Of a stretch of 64,000 bases of DNA, positions 50,808-60,366 are shown one piece after another. Under the pieces are notes generated by a model. The model was not told where the DNA came from. It made no database searches and was given only the letters and a program-made list of their open reading frames with translations. Made by a program: the position numbers and the translations under genes. Origin of the DNA: Chitinophagales bacterium (GTDB lineage: Bacteria; Bacteroidota; Bacteroidia; Chitinophagales; Chitinophagaceae). The DNA lies in contig JACJXQ010000008.1 in assembly GCA_020636495.1 (NCBI GenBank), positions 2,852,001 through 2,916,000 of the forward strand. Direction: 5' to 3'. Within the stretch, counting starts at the first letter, position 1; each line of letters begins with the position of its first letter.

Positions 50808-52403
50808 TTAATGTATATTCTTCTCTGCCATTACTTTACGTAGCCACTTCAACAAGACGAGCAACATCACGGTTGCCACCATACACAGGGCAAAATTCAC
50901 TAAGAAGAAGTTGGCCTTATTATCAAATCTCTCCCACAGGCCGGATAACATGCCCGATAGCTTATTACCAATAGCTGTAGATAGGAACCAGCCACCCATC
51001 ATAAGGGCAGTAAGCCTTGGCGGACTGAGTTTTGATACAAGAGACAATCCCATGGGAGACAGGCATAGCTCACCAAACGTAATAACACCATAAGATGCTA
51101 TCAGCCACCAGCTGGATGCTTTTTCATCACCCATTGAAATACTGGACACAGCTGCCACCATCACTAAGGTAGAGAGCCCTGTTATGAATAACCCCAATGC
51201 TATTTTTGCAGGTGTAGATGGTTCTTTCTTTTTAGAACGTAGCAATCCCCACAGTCCTACTACAACCGGTGTAAGCAGCACCACCCAAAACGGGTTGATA
51301 GACTGATACAATTCAGTTGAGAACAACAATAACGAGCCACCAGGTGCAGGACGTTGGTCTGCAGGTAGGTTCTCGAAATAAGTACCCTCAACATTTGCAG
51401 GGTCGTAAGTTACTTGTTGTGCCATATTAGCTTTAGTAGCCACATTGGCTATAGTTTCAGGCATCTCCCTGTCAGTATAGTCTTTTGCCCACACCGTCAA
51501 CGCATCACCATTCTGATGGAACACAGCCCAGAAGATGATAACGCAAAACATCACAGACAGCAGTGCGCCAATAGAGTTCTTATCTTCCTTGCTACCCCTT
51601 ACCCATAACGAACCATAAAATATGATAACAGGGATACAACCAAACAGGAAGGCGTCATTAGAATCTGTACCGAAAATATTACCTGGTAATGTAAAACCTA
51701 TGATACCACATATAATAACCGGCAATAACACGTAGGCAAATATCTTGCCCAGTGACATATCTTCTTTCTGTACAGGCTTCATCACATCAGCATGTTTTAT
51801 ATGCTTGTTGCCCGACATGAATATCAACACACCGATAAGCATACCTATCCCCGCCGCACCAAAAGCATAGCCCCAGCCATAGTTGATACGCATAAAAGCC
51901 GCTACGAAGTTGCACACAAAAGCTCCGATATTGATACCCATATAAAAGATATTATATCCTGCATCTTTATTGGCGTTATAACGTTCATCGTTATATAGGT
52001 TACCTACCAATACAGATATGTTGGGTTTAAAAAAACCGTTACCCAAAATGATGAGCAATAATGATATATAAAACGCATTGCCGCCCGGTATAGCCATGCC
52101 CAGGTAACCCGCAGCCATCAGTAAGCCACCGGCTATCACGGATTTGCGAAAACCGAACACCCTGTCTGCCAGCAGGCCACCTATAAATGGCGTCAGGTAT
52201 ACCAATCCCAGGTAAGTGCCATATATATCAGATTTTTGCACCGGGCTGAAACCCATACCTCCGTTCTCCACTGAGTCAAGCATATATAAAGAAAATATGC
52301 CCAGCATCAGGTAATACCCGAAACGTTCCCACATCTCTGTAAAGAACAGTACATATAGCCCTTTAGGATGTTTGGCGGATGAAACATTTGTGTTGTCGCT
52401 CAT
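50808..52403 (-). CDS. POT/PTR-family proton-coupled peptide transporter (copy 3)
   Basis: A 531-residue peptide importer. The start at the ATG at 52403 (MSDNTNVSSAKHPKGLYVLF) was chosen because it places the ExxER motif (FFTEMWERFGYY) at the same distance from the N-terminus as in the two neighbouring copies; an upstream ATG at 52484 adds 27 residues with no counterpart. FFKPNISVLVGNLYND and FGELCLSPMGLSLVSKLSPPRL are the other POT blocks. It carries an extra hydrophilic insert of about 50 residues (around PADQRPAPGG) between central helices, absent from the other two. Confidence 0.9.
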   Translation of the reverse strand: MSDNTNVSSAKHPKGLYVLFFTEMWERFGYYLMLGIFSLYMLDSVENGGMGFSPVQKSDIYGTYLGLVYLTPFIGGLLADRVFGFRKSVIAGGLLMAAGYLGMAIPGGNAFYISLLLIILGNGFFKPNISVLVGNLYNDERYNANKDAGYNIFYMGINIGAFVCNFVAAFMRINYGWGYAFGAAGIGMLIGVLIFMSGNKHIKHADVMKPVQKEDMSLGKIFAYVLLPVIICGIIGFTLPGNIFGTDSNDAFLFGCIPVIIFYGSLWVRGSKEDKNSIGALLSVMFCVIIFWAVFHQNGDALTVWAKDYTDREMPETIANVATKANMAQQVTYDPANVEGTYFENLPADQRPAPGGSLLLFSTELYQSINPFWVVLLTPVVVGLWGLLRSKKKEPSTPAKIALGLFITGLSTLVMVAAVSSISMGDEKASSWWLIASYGVITFGELCLSPMGLSLVSKLSPPRLTALMMGGWFLSTAIGNKLSGMLSGLWERFDNKANFFLVNFALCMVATVMLLVLLKWLRKVMAEKNIH

Positions 52404-52511
52404 AAATAGTTGATAAGTTTTTCTGTTTAGAATAGCCCCATTAAGTAATTTCGAGCCCTCAAAATAGCCATAATATTCAAACAAGGTATCGGATAGGCTG
52501 TTTTAACTTCT

Positions 52512-52519
52512 TAATTTTG
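52512..52519 (+). promoter_or_regulatory. -7 element of purD
   Basis: TAATTTTG matches TAnnTTTG and ends 4 bp before the ATG, so transcription would start at or next to the start codon. Confidence 0.5.
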
Positions 52520-52523
52520 CCAA

Positions 52524-53807
52524 ATGTCAGCATATAATATTTTACTGTTAGGAGCGGGAGGCCGCGAATGTACACTTGCCTGGAAATTAAGTCAAAGCAA
52601 GCTGTGTAAAGAATTATTCATTGCCCCCGGTAATGCAGGCACTGCTCAGTATGGCAGCAATCTGAACATACCTGTTACTGACTTTGAAGAATTGAAGAGG
52701 GTATGCATTGAAGATAAAATAGACATACTGGTGCCGGGTCCTGAAGACCCGCTGGTAGCAGGCATATATGATTTCTTTAAGAACGACCCTGAATTACAGC
52801 ACATCATGGTTGCTGGCCCGTCAGCAGCTGGTGCACAGCTTGAGGGTAGCAAGGCTTTCTCCAAAAGGTTTATGCAGCGTCACAATGTACCTACTGCAGG
52901 CTACGAAGAGTTTACTGATGAGAATTACGATGCAGGTGTTGCTTACATCAAACAACACAGCTTGCCTATCGTGCTGAAAGCCGATGGACTGGCTGCGGGC
53001 AAGGGTGTGGTTATAGCTCAAAGTACAGAAGAAGCACTGACCACCTTCAACTCCATGATAAAAGAAGCACGCTTCGGCGATGCGAGTAAGAAAGTAGTTA
53101 TAGAAGAGTTCCTGGATGGTATTGAATTATCTGTATTTGTGTTGACTGACGGCACGAATTATGTTCGCCTGCCGGAAGCAAAAGACTATAAGCGCATCGG
53201 CGTGGGTGATTCTGGTCCTAACACCGGCGGTATGGGTGCCGTTTCCCCTGTACCCTTTGCGGATGATGCCTTCATGCAAAAGATAACAGAGCGTATCATA
53301 GACCCGACAGTAAAAGGACTGAAAGAAGAAAGGTTGACCTACCAGGGTTTCATATTCTTTGGCTTGATAAAAGTGAATGGTGAGCCATATGTAATAGAAT
53401 ACAACTGCCGTATGGGCGACCCGGAAACGGAAGTAGTGATACCAAGGCTGGAGAACGACCTGGTAGAACTGATAGTACTGATGCACAACGGCAAACTGAA
53501 TGAAGCTGCTGCTAAATTTAAGGCTGAAGCTGCATGTACGGTCATGCTGGTATCAGAGGGATACCCTGACAGCTATGCCAAAGGCAAAGTAATGACAGGA
53601 TTTGAAAATGTGAAAGACAGCATGCTGCTACATGCAGGCACTATCATCAAAGACGGCCATGTTGTTACCAACGGGGGACGCGTGCTGGCAATTACATCAT
53701 ATGGAAAGAATATTGCTGACGCACTGGCAACATCTTATGCCAATGCTGAGCAAATAAACTACCAAGGCAAATTTTACCGTTCAGATATCGGTCACGAGTT
53801 CAAATAA
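52524..53807 (+). CDS. purD: Phosphoribosylamine-glycine ligase
   Basis: Catalyses the second step of purine synthesis, joining glycine to phosphoribosylamine with ATP. The 427-residue ATP-grasp enzyme shows the N-terminal LLLGAGGRECTLAWKL, IAPGNAGTAQYG, LKADGLAAGKGVVIA near 153, GDSGPNTGGMGAVSP near 232, and EYNCRMGDPETEVVIPRL near 292, all standard for PurD. The length is normal. It is a single gene with its own terminator and is divergent from the POT cluster. Confidence 0.96.
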   Translation: MSAYNILLLGAGGRECTLAWKLSQSKLCKELFIAPGNAGTAQYGSNLNIPVTDFEELKRVCIEDKIDILVPGPEDPLVAGIYDFFKNDPELQHIMVAGPSAAGAQLEGSKAFSKRFMQRHNVPTAGYEEFTDENYDAGVAYIKQHSLPIVLKADGLAAGKGVVIAQSTEEALTTFNSMIKEARFGDASKKVVIEEFLDGIELSVFVLTDGTNYVRLPEAKDYKRIGVGDSGPNTGGMGAVSPVPFADDAFMQKITERIIDPTVKGLKEERLTYQGFIFFGLIKVNGEPYVIEYNCRMGDPETEVVIPRLENDLVELIVLMHNGKLNEAAAKFKAEAACTVMLVSEGYPDSYAKGKVMTGFENVKDSMLLHAGTIIKDGHVVTNGGRVLAITSYGKNIADALATSYANAEQINYQGKFYRSDIGHEFK

Positions 53808-53845
53808 AAAAGAAGGGCCTTACTATCGTACTGCCTTTCTTTTTT
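53806..53845. terminator. Bidirectional terminator overlapping both stop codons
   Basis: AAAAAAGAAGGGC pairs with GCCTTTCTTTTTT (one G-T pair) around an 11-13-base loop. It overlaps the purD stop and includes the stop codon of the converging methyltransferase gene. Confidence 0.75.
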
Positions 53846-54404
53846 GAGCTATTACTATTATAGAATCCTGCTCTTCCATCTCTTTGTACAATTCTATTTT
53901 CAGAATATCGAAATATTGTGCAAACCTACCTGTCAGATCCTCTATAGTATGGTTGTTTACGTACATCGTGTCATAATATTCCTCTCCTTCCCCCGCCCAG
54001 AATGAGTGACATACAACCCCTCTGTCGTTTAGTATTTTATATTGGCACATCAAAGAGTTGTCCAGTTCTTCATCAGTTAAATGATGAAGCACCTTATTGC
54101 TGTACACCGCATCAAATTTTCTTGCAGTATCAATATCTGCAGCGTTAGCATGAAAAAAATCATTATCGGGGTACTGAATAGCTAACCTAGACAAAAATTC
54201 CTCTGAATAATCAGAACCTGTCACATTATAGTATTGGTTCAGCAATGCAACATCCTTACCGGGGCCGGACCCTAACTCTAAAATACTGGCACCCTCTTTC
54301 AGGTAATTCTTCATTAATTTGATAAGGAAGCTACCATCGTATCCTTTTGCTAATGAGATATATTCATCAACAGACTCTTTAGAATGATAATACCCTTTAC
54401 TCAT
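53823..54404 (-). CDS. Class I SAM-dependent methyltransferase, unknown substrate
   Basis: A 193-residue methyltransferase with motif I LELGSGPGKDVALL near residue 41, the acidic motif GSDYSEEFLSRL, ADIDTARKFDAVYSNKVLHHLT near 95 and FWAGEGEEYYDTMYV near 135. The substrate cannot be told. It starts 2 bp after the stop codon of the NAD(P)HX repair gene, so it is cotranscribed with it. Confidence 0.85.
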   Translation of the reverse strand: MSKGYYHSKESVDEYISLAKGYDGSFLIKLMKNYLKEGASILELGSGPGKDVALLNQYYNVTGSDYSEEFLSRLAIQYPDNDFFHANAADIDTARKFDAVYSNKVLHHLTDEELDNSLMCQYKILNDRGVVCHSFWAGEGEEYYDTMYVNNHTIEDLTGRFAQYFDILKIELYKEMEEQDSIIVIAQKRKAVR

Positions 54405-54406
54405 AG

Positions 54407-55909
54407 CTAAGATATTGACATGAATGCCTTTCCCAGGTTATCTATGATATCGCCTGCGGTCAGCGCATTCTCACCCCATTTTGCAGCGGCATAGTCGCCG
54501 GCACGCCCATGCAGGTACACGCCAAGCCTTGCGGCACCAAACGATTCATAGCCTTGTGACATCAGGCCCGTTATGATACCCGTCAGCACATCGCCGCTTC
54601 CCCCGGTGGCCATACCCGGGTTACCCGTCTGGTTATACCAGCATTCACCTTCAGGGGTTACGATCACTGTATTATGTCCTTTCAGCACTATATACAGGTT
54701 ATACTTCATGCTCTGCGTGCGTGCAAGCTCCAGCATGAACATACTATCCTTGCTCTTACCAAACAGCCTTTCAAACTCTTTCGGATGTGGTGTCAGCACA
54801 CTGTCAGCAGGTATCTTATGCAGCAGGTCTGGCTCCATGGCCAGCATATTCAGCCCGTCTGCATCTATTACAACAGGCTCTTTGCAGGCGGTAATAAATT
54901 CAGCAAAAGTTCTCAGCGTTGCTTCTGATGTACCGAGCCCCGGGCCTATACCTACTGTTGTTGCCTGTTCCCATTCTTTTATCCGGCTGATACATGTCTC
55001 CCCGCTTACCGCGCACATGGCTTCAGGTACTGACACTTGTAGTATATCATATCCGCATTCAGGTACTAATGTTTTTACTTTACCTGCACCGCTGCGCAAT
55101 GCGGCTTTTGCGGCCAGCACCGCAGCTCCCATCATGCCCTTACTGCCTGCCACTATGTATGCCAGCCCATAATCGCCTTTATGGGCAAACCTGTCGCGCT
55201 GTTTATACATGGCCTTCGCTTCCTCAAGTCCTTGTATATAGAAACTGGTATGGGTAGATGATATGAATTTGGCAGATAGCCCTATATCCAGGATATGCAC
55301 ATTGCCTGCACACCTGCCGGTCTCAGCGTGCATAAAAGCCTTTTTATAGAACTGGAAGCTGAGCGTATGCGATGCATTCATAATGGCAGCCCCCTCCTTA
55401 GGTATACTATCTGCCGGCATACCACTCGGTATGTCAATAGCTATCACCTGGTTACCCAGTTCATTTATGTGTTCTATGAATTCAGCTACCCAGCCTTCGG
55501 CAGGACGATTCAGCCCTGTTCCCAGCAATGCGTCTATTATGGTCACATGTTTGGGCACATCTGCTATCAGGCTGTCCTCGGGTAGTATCTCCACCAGTTC
55601 GCTTCCAATACCTGCCAGGCGTTCAAAGTTCTTCCGGCAATCCTCGGTCAGTTCATCACTCAGTCTCAGCAAGAATGCTTTTGCATTATAGCCCTGCCTG
55701 TGCAGCATGCGGGTAATGGCCAGCCCATCGCCACCATTGTTGCCCGAACCACACAGAACGATAAACACCGAATCTGCAGCCAGATTTTCGTTGATCCATG
55801 CTACACATTTGCCGGCAGCACGCTCCATCAGCTCGTACGAAGATATCTTGGAGGCGTGAATTGTGTAGGTATCACAAGCACGTATTTGCGATGCACTGAA
55901 TACTTTCAT
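54407..55909 (-). CDS. nnr: Bifunctional NAD(P)HX epimerase / ADP-dependent dehydratase
   Basis: Repairs hydrated NADH and NADPH. The 500-residue protein fuses the YjeF_N epimerase domain (about residues 1-210), with GSGNNGGDGL near 54-63 and the helix SSYELMERAAG, to the carbohydrate-kinase-like dehydratase domain (about 225-500), with KGDYGLAYIVAGSKGMMGAA near 242, VIDADGLNML near 345, LTPHPKEFERLFG near 369 and MATGGSGDVLTGIITGL near 432. The arrangement matches E. coli YjeF. First gene of a two-gene operon with the methyltransferase gene. Confidence 0.95.
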   Translation of the reverse strand: MKVFSASQIRACDTYTIHASKISSYELMERAAGKCVAWINENLAADSVFIVLCGSGNNGGDGLAITRMLHRQGYNAKAFLLRLSDELTEDCRKNFERLAGIGSELVEILPEDSLIADVPKHVTIIDALLGTGLNRPAEGWVAEFIEHINELGNQVIAIDIPSGMPADSIPKEGAAIMNASHTLSFQFYKKAFMHAETGRCAGNVHILDIGLSAKFISSTHTSFYIQGLEEAKAMYKQRDRFAHKGDYGLAYIVAGSKGMMGAAVLAAKAALRSGAGKVKTLVPECGYDILQVSVPEAMCAVSGETCISRIKEWEQATTVGIGPGLGTSEATLRTFAEFITACKEPVVIDADGLNMLAMEPDLLHKIPADSVLTPHPKEFERLFGKSKDSMFMLELARTQSMKYNLYIVLKGHNTVIVTPEGECWYNQTGNPGMATGGSGDVLTGIITGLMSQGYESFGAARLGVYLHGRAGDYAAAKWGENALTAGDIIDNLGKAFMSIS

Positions 55910-55960
55910 AGCTACAAAGATGTAGTAAAGTTATTACAAAGGGAATAATGTAATAGCAAA

Positions 55961-57805
55961 CTAATGTGCAATTGTGACTTTCCTTATGAAATTACCGTAT
56001 TCTTCAGAGAAACCTTTGATAAAATAGACGCCTTCAGCCAGGTAGGACACATCAATGCTAAGCACATCTGCAGCTTTCAGTTCAAACTTAGTATGTACCC
56101 GGCCGCTGATATCATATATAGCAACATCCGCATGAAAATCTTCAGGTAACTGTAATGCTGAAATCTTGATATGTTTATTGGCAGGCACAGGAAATATATC
56201 AGGCGGACAACCTTCCGGACTGTCGCAATACCAGAACGAGCCTGTCAACGTATCATCATATATACCGTTGTTCAATACCAATATGTATTTCAGCCTGTCT
56301 CCTTTCCGAATGCCCGGTAATATTGAAAAAGCAATATTACCCTTTGCTATCTCCATGAGTTCCAGGTTGGTATACACTTCAGGTCCTTTTATTTGCGCCA
56401 TCTTGCCGTCAACAGAGAAAAGGCTTACAGTATAGGTTCCCTCACCCAGGCCTATGCGCTTTATTTCATAAGCCAGGTTACCTTCACCGTCAAGAGAGAC
56501 TTTTGCATTTAATAATTTCGCCACCGGTAACAGCAACCTTACAGCTTCAATATTAGCATACAGGTTTCTTGCACATGTCGCTTCTATGTCAGAAATATTT
56601 TCGTAGAAAGAATAGCCTATCTCAGGTATAAATGAAATTATTTTATTCTTACTTTTTTGCTCGCCATACATCCAATCATTAGCATCCCCGTTCGCATAAT
56701 AGTTGAGCATCTCATAACAGACGCCTGACTTGTAGCCATTATACTTGGTGAAGATTTCTGCATATTCGTAGTACAGTAAAGAGTCCGGTGTTTTTCGGGT
56801 GTTAGGTTTGTTTCCCGAATAATAATTTCCCCAGGGGTATAACAGCATATTACCATGCGTATGATTGTTTAGTGCTATTCCAAAATGGTGGGCCTCTGTA
56901 AACCATTTTACAGCCTGTGTTTCCGGCTCCGAAAATGGAGCATCACCACGATATGTCTGATTTTGTAGATTCCCCGAAGATCCCAACTCATTACTACCCC
57001 AGCCATAACTATAGTTCCGGTTCAGGTCTACACCATGCAGCACGCCGTTAATGGAACGCATATTCTTACGCCATAACCCGCCCCCCTGAGGTTTTGACGC
57101 TATGTTAAATCTATACCCATCCGGATTTACACAGGGAATGAAATATAACTCTGTATGGTCAATGATATCCTTTATTTGGCTATCATGCTCGTAACGCTCT
57201 AACAAATACCACATAAAGTATATCAATTGCGAAAGGCTGCCAGGTTCTCTGGCGTGGTGCAATGCGGTATATAATATCTGCGGCTTCTCCTTTTGTTCTG
57301 ATTCCGGATGTGCAGAGATCCGGCACCAATAAAGGGGTTCTTTTCGAATACTGGTAAAGTTCTCTATCTGCATACGTTTGCTGATTAACGTCGGATATTT
57401 CTTCGCCATGTCGTCCAGTATCGCCAACATTTCTTCATATGTATAGTATCCACCATAGCTGCCAAGTGAAAAATTTTCCGGCCGATCTCCTGATGATGAC
57501 TTTGCCCGGGCATAATTAAAGCCATCGTTTTGGTGAGCATAAAATGAGGACACATCATGTATCAATATGTTAGTTTGAAATCCACTTTTTCTTGCAAGGT
57601 CCAGCTCGTCTTCTGAAAAATCAGAAATGAAAGAAAGGCCATCATATGTGCCGTGATCTGTTTCCAGGCCTAATGCAGCCAACTGTGGCATACCCAGAGC
57701 CGGTGTATCCAGGTGAATAACAGCCCGGTGGTACATGGGCATCTGCTGTGCTTGCGATGATAAACACAAAAGCAAACCAATTAGATATAGGGTATAACGA
57801 GTCAT
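55961..57805 (-). CDS. Secreted M14 zinc carboxypeptidase with T9SS sorting domain
   Basis: A 614-residue exported carboxypeptidase. Signal peptide residues 1-19 (MTRYTLYLIGLLLCLSSQA). A pro-region precedes the M14 domain (about 115-410). Zinc ligands are the His and Glu of HHAREPG near 181 and the His of ALNNHTHGNML; substrate-binding CVNPDGYRFN and LNRNYSYGWG are present, and the catalytic Glu is in FIPEIGYSFYE near 395. A beta-domain follows, then a T9SS type A sorting domain ending FIRKVTIAH. With the two M43 endopeptidases and the POT transporters it fits a protein-degrading lifestyle. Confidence 0.9.
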   Translation of the reverse strand: MTRYTLYLIGLLLCLSSQAQQMPMYHRAVIHLDTPALGMPQLAALGLETDHGTYDGLSFISDFSEDELDLARKSGFQTNILIHDVSSFYAHQNDGFNYARAKSSSGDRPENFSLGSYGGYYTYEEMLAILDDMAKKYPTLISKRMQIENFTSIRKEPLYWCRISAHPESEQKEKPQILYTALHHAREPGSLSQLIYFMWYLLERYEHDSQIKDIIDHTELYFIPCVNPDGYRFNIASKPQGGGLWRKNMRSINGVLHGVDLNRNYSYGWGSNELGSSGNLQNQTYRGDAPFSEPETQAVKWFTEAHHFGIALNNHTHGNMLLYPWGNYYSGNKPNTRKTPDSLLYYEYAEIFTKYNGYKSGVCYEMLNYYANGDANDWMYGEQKSKNKIISFIPEIGYSFYENISDIEATCARNLYANIEAVRLLLPVAKLLNAKVSLDGEGNLAYEIKRIGLGEGTYTVSLFSVDGKMAQIKGPEVYTNLELMEIAKGNIAFSILPGIRKGDRLKYILVLNNGIYDDTLTGSFWYCDSPEGCPPDIFPVPANKHIKISALQLPEDFHADVAIYDISGRVHTKFELKAADVLSIDVSYLAEGVYFIKGFSEEYGNFIRKVTIAH

Positions 57806-57864
57806 ATTAAAACCAACGGCAATTTATGTCAAATATTATCGGCAACAACCAGGATTATACTCAA

Positions 57865-57895
57865 TTTTGCCACAATAGTGTAATTACTATCTTTG
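57865..57895 (+). promoter_or_regulatory. Promoter of the TonB receptor-TPR operon
   Basis: TTTTG at 57865-57869 and TATCTTTG at 57888-57895 match the Bacteroidota -33 and -7 elements with an 18-bp spacer; the ATG at 57952 is 56 bp downstream. Confidence 0.7.
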
Positions 57896-57951
57896 TCGCT
57901 TCCCGGACATGGGATAAATGCGTATTTTTCGCAGATATTTAACAATAATCA

Positions 57952-60351
57952 ATGAAACACATATCCATCATGCCAAAAAGGATCAGCCTTTTTGCCTTTG
58001 CACTATTACTGTTTATCAATGCTGCTACCGCGCAGACAGGTACCATCAAGGGCTTTGTTTACGACAAATCTACAGGTGAACCTATGATATTCACCAACGT
58101 ATTGCTGGAAGGCACAAAAATGGGCGGGCAGACGGATGTGAATGGTTATTTTACACTTTCCCAGGTACCTCCGGGCACCTATACTTTGTTTACCAGCCTG
58201 ATAGGATATGACACGTTCAAAACTTCCATTACGGTAAAGCCCGGCGCAATTATCAACAAAAAACTATTCCTGCAACAGAAAGACATGGAACTGCAGGGTG
58301 TTGAGATCACTGCCCGCAAAACCGAACGCATTACGCAGATCAATGCGGGTACCATTACTGTTACCCCCCGCGAAATGAAAATGCTGCCCAGTACCGGCGG
58401 CGAACCCGATATTGCGCAATACCTGCAGGTAGTACCCGGTGTTATTTTCACAGGCGATCAGGGCGGACAGTTATACATTCGTGGCGGTTCTCCTACACAA
58501 ACAGGTATACTACTCGATGGTATCACTATTTATAACCCCTTCCACTCCATTGGCTTATACTCTGTTTTCGAAACGGACGCCATACGTAACGTAGATGTAC
58601 AGACCGCCGGCTTCAACGCCCAGTACGGTAACCGTACTTCTGCCATTGTAGACGTTACTACCAAAGATGGTAACAAGAACCGCATAGCTGGTAAACTCTC
58701 ATTATCGCCAATTATGGCCAGGGCACTGGTTGAAGGTCCGATACTGAAAGCCAAGAAAGAGGGCGGCTCTAACATGACTTTCCTGCTGTCGGTAAAACAC
58801 AGCTACCTCGAGAGTACTTCAAAATCTATCTACGGAGGCTTTGGCGAACCGTTCAAATCAGGCCTCCCATACACCTTTACCGACCTGTATGGTAAAGTTA
58901 CGATCAATGCAGACAATGGTAGTAAACTGAATATATTCGGTTTCAACTTTGACGATAAGGCAAAAAGTATCAGCCCGAAAACCAAAATGGTGAACGCCAC
59001 ATTCGGGTGGCAGGCCACAGGAGCGGGTGCTACATTCGTTATCACACCCAGCAGTAGCTCTGCGCTTATCAATGGTAAGTTTGCCTATTCCAAATACGCT
59101 ATTAGTGCCGACGAAGCTACTTTCAGACAGAGAAGCAGCTCTATAGACGGTTTTGAAGGTGGTATCGACTTCACATACTTCTTCCCGGGTTACAGCCAGC
59201 TGAAATACGGCTTTGAGGTAAGTGGATTCCATACTGCACTGGACTATGCCAATACCCTCGGCTTAACAACTACCCTGGACAGGAGGAATACACTGGGTTC
59301 TCTGTTCGCCATGTACCGCAAAAACTTTGGCGAGAAATTCATCTTCGAGCCGGGCTTCCGTATGCAATACTATTCATCACTTGACGTATTCACTCCGGAA
59401 CCACGTATCGGCATGAAGTACAACATCACACAGAACGTACGCCTGAAAGCCGCGAGTGGTTTATACTCACAAAACATCCTGAGTACAAAGAGCGACCGTG
59501 ATATAGTGAACTTCTTTAATGGCTTTATCCTCAGCCCGGATCAGGGTATTACCAACACCGATGGCGACAGGGTAAAATCCAACCTGCAAAGGGCTTTCCA
59601 CGCACTGGGAGGTATCGAGGTAGACATCAACAACGTAGAGATCAACCTGGAGCCCTGGTACAAGAACTTCTACCAGAATATTGAACTGAGCCGCATTAAA
59701 GTAAGTGTCCAGGACGCTGACTTTACAGCGGGTAATGGTAAAGCGAGTGGTATCGACCTTTCAGCACGCTACAACCAGAAGCGCATATACCTGTGGGGTG
59801 TAGTTTCTTACCAGAAGATCACCTACCAGACACTGGTACTGGACGGCAATAAGGTAACCACATATCGCAACCCGGTAACAGGCGAAACGTACCTCGCCGG
59901 TGTAACGGAATCACAAACTTACGCACCACCTTTCGACAGGCGCTGGAATATCAACCTGTTGGGGTCTTACCAGGCAGGCAAAAAGAAAGACTGGGAAATA
60001 TCCGCCCGCTGGAACTTCGGTTCTCCGTTCCCTTTCACACAAACACAGGGTTTCTACGAGAATACCAATGTTCAGCAGAATGGTATACCTACCAACTACC
60101 TGAACCAGAACGGCAATATCGGCATCATTTATGACAACAAAATAAATGGTGGCCGCCTGTCGTATTACCACCGTATGGACCTGTCGGTACGTAAACGTTT
60201 CACTATGAGCGAGAACTCTAATATTGAGACAACTTTCAGTTTAACAAATGTTTACAACAGGAACAACATCTTTTATATAGAACGTCTTGATAACACACGT
60301 GTTTTTCAACTACCTTTGTTCCCGAGCATCAATGCGACATGGAACTTTTAA
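57952..60351 (+). CDS. TonB-dependent receptor with carboxypeptidase-regulatory N-domain
   Basis: A 799-residue outer-membrane receptor. Signal peptide about 1-27. CarboxypepD_reg-like domain about 28-115 (TIKGFVYDKSTGEPMIFTNV, GGQTDVNGYFTLSQVPPG, SLIGYDTFKTSI). Plug about 120-245 (IAQYLQVVPGVIFTGDQGG, LYIRGGSPTQTGILLDGI, TAGFNAQYGNRTSAIVDV). The barrel ends FPSINATWNF, with a C-terminal aromatic residue as in true barrels. It has no SusD partner. It heads an operon with a large TPR protein 15 bp downstream and another outer-membrane protein; the ligand is unknown. Confidence 0.9.
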   Translation: MKHISIMPKRISLFAFALLLFINAATAQTGTIKGFVYDKSTGEPMIFTNVLLEGTKMGGQTDVNGYFTLSQVPPGTYTLFTSLIGYDTFKTSITVKPGAIINKKLFLQQKDMELQGVEITARKTERITQINAGTITVTPREMKMLPSTGGEPDIAQYLQVVPGVIFTGDQGGQLYIRGGSPTQTGILLDGITIYNPFHSIGLYSVFETDAIRNVDVQTAGFNAQYGNRTSAIVDVTTKDGNKNRIAGKLSLSPIMARALVEGPILKAKKEGGSNMTFLLSVKHSYLESTSKSIYGGFGEPFKSGLPYTFTDLYGKVTINADNGSKLNIFGFNFDDKAKSISPKTKMVNATFGWQATGAGATFVITPSSSSALINGKFAYSKYAISADEATFRQRSSSIDGFEGGIDFTYFFPGYSQLKYGFEVSGFHTALDYANTLGLTTTLDRRNTLGSLFAMYRKNFGEKFIFEPGFRMQYYSSLDVFTPEPRIGMKYNITQNVRLKAASGLYSQNILSTKSDRDIVNFFNGFILSPDQGITNTDGDRVKSNLQRAFHALGGIEVDINNVEINLEPWYKNFYQNIELSRIKVSVQDADFTAGNGKASGIDLSARYNQKRIYLWGVVSYQKITYQTLVLDGNKVTTYRNPVTGETYLAGVTESQTYAPPFDRRWNINLLGSYQAGKKKDWEISARWNFGSPFPFTQTQGFYENTNVQQNGIPTNYLNQNGNIGIIYDNKINGGRLSYYHRMDLSVRKRFTMSENSNIETTFSLTNVYNRNNIFYIERLDNTRVFQLPLFPSINATWNF

Positions 60352-60366
60352 CACTTAAAAAGTTGA

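Noticed and set aside
60306..60320. TACCTTTG near the end of the TonB receptor gene as a promoter for the TPR gene
   Set aside because: It lies inside coding sequence with no -33 element, and the 15-bp gap indicates cotranscription, so it is probably chance.
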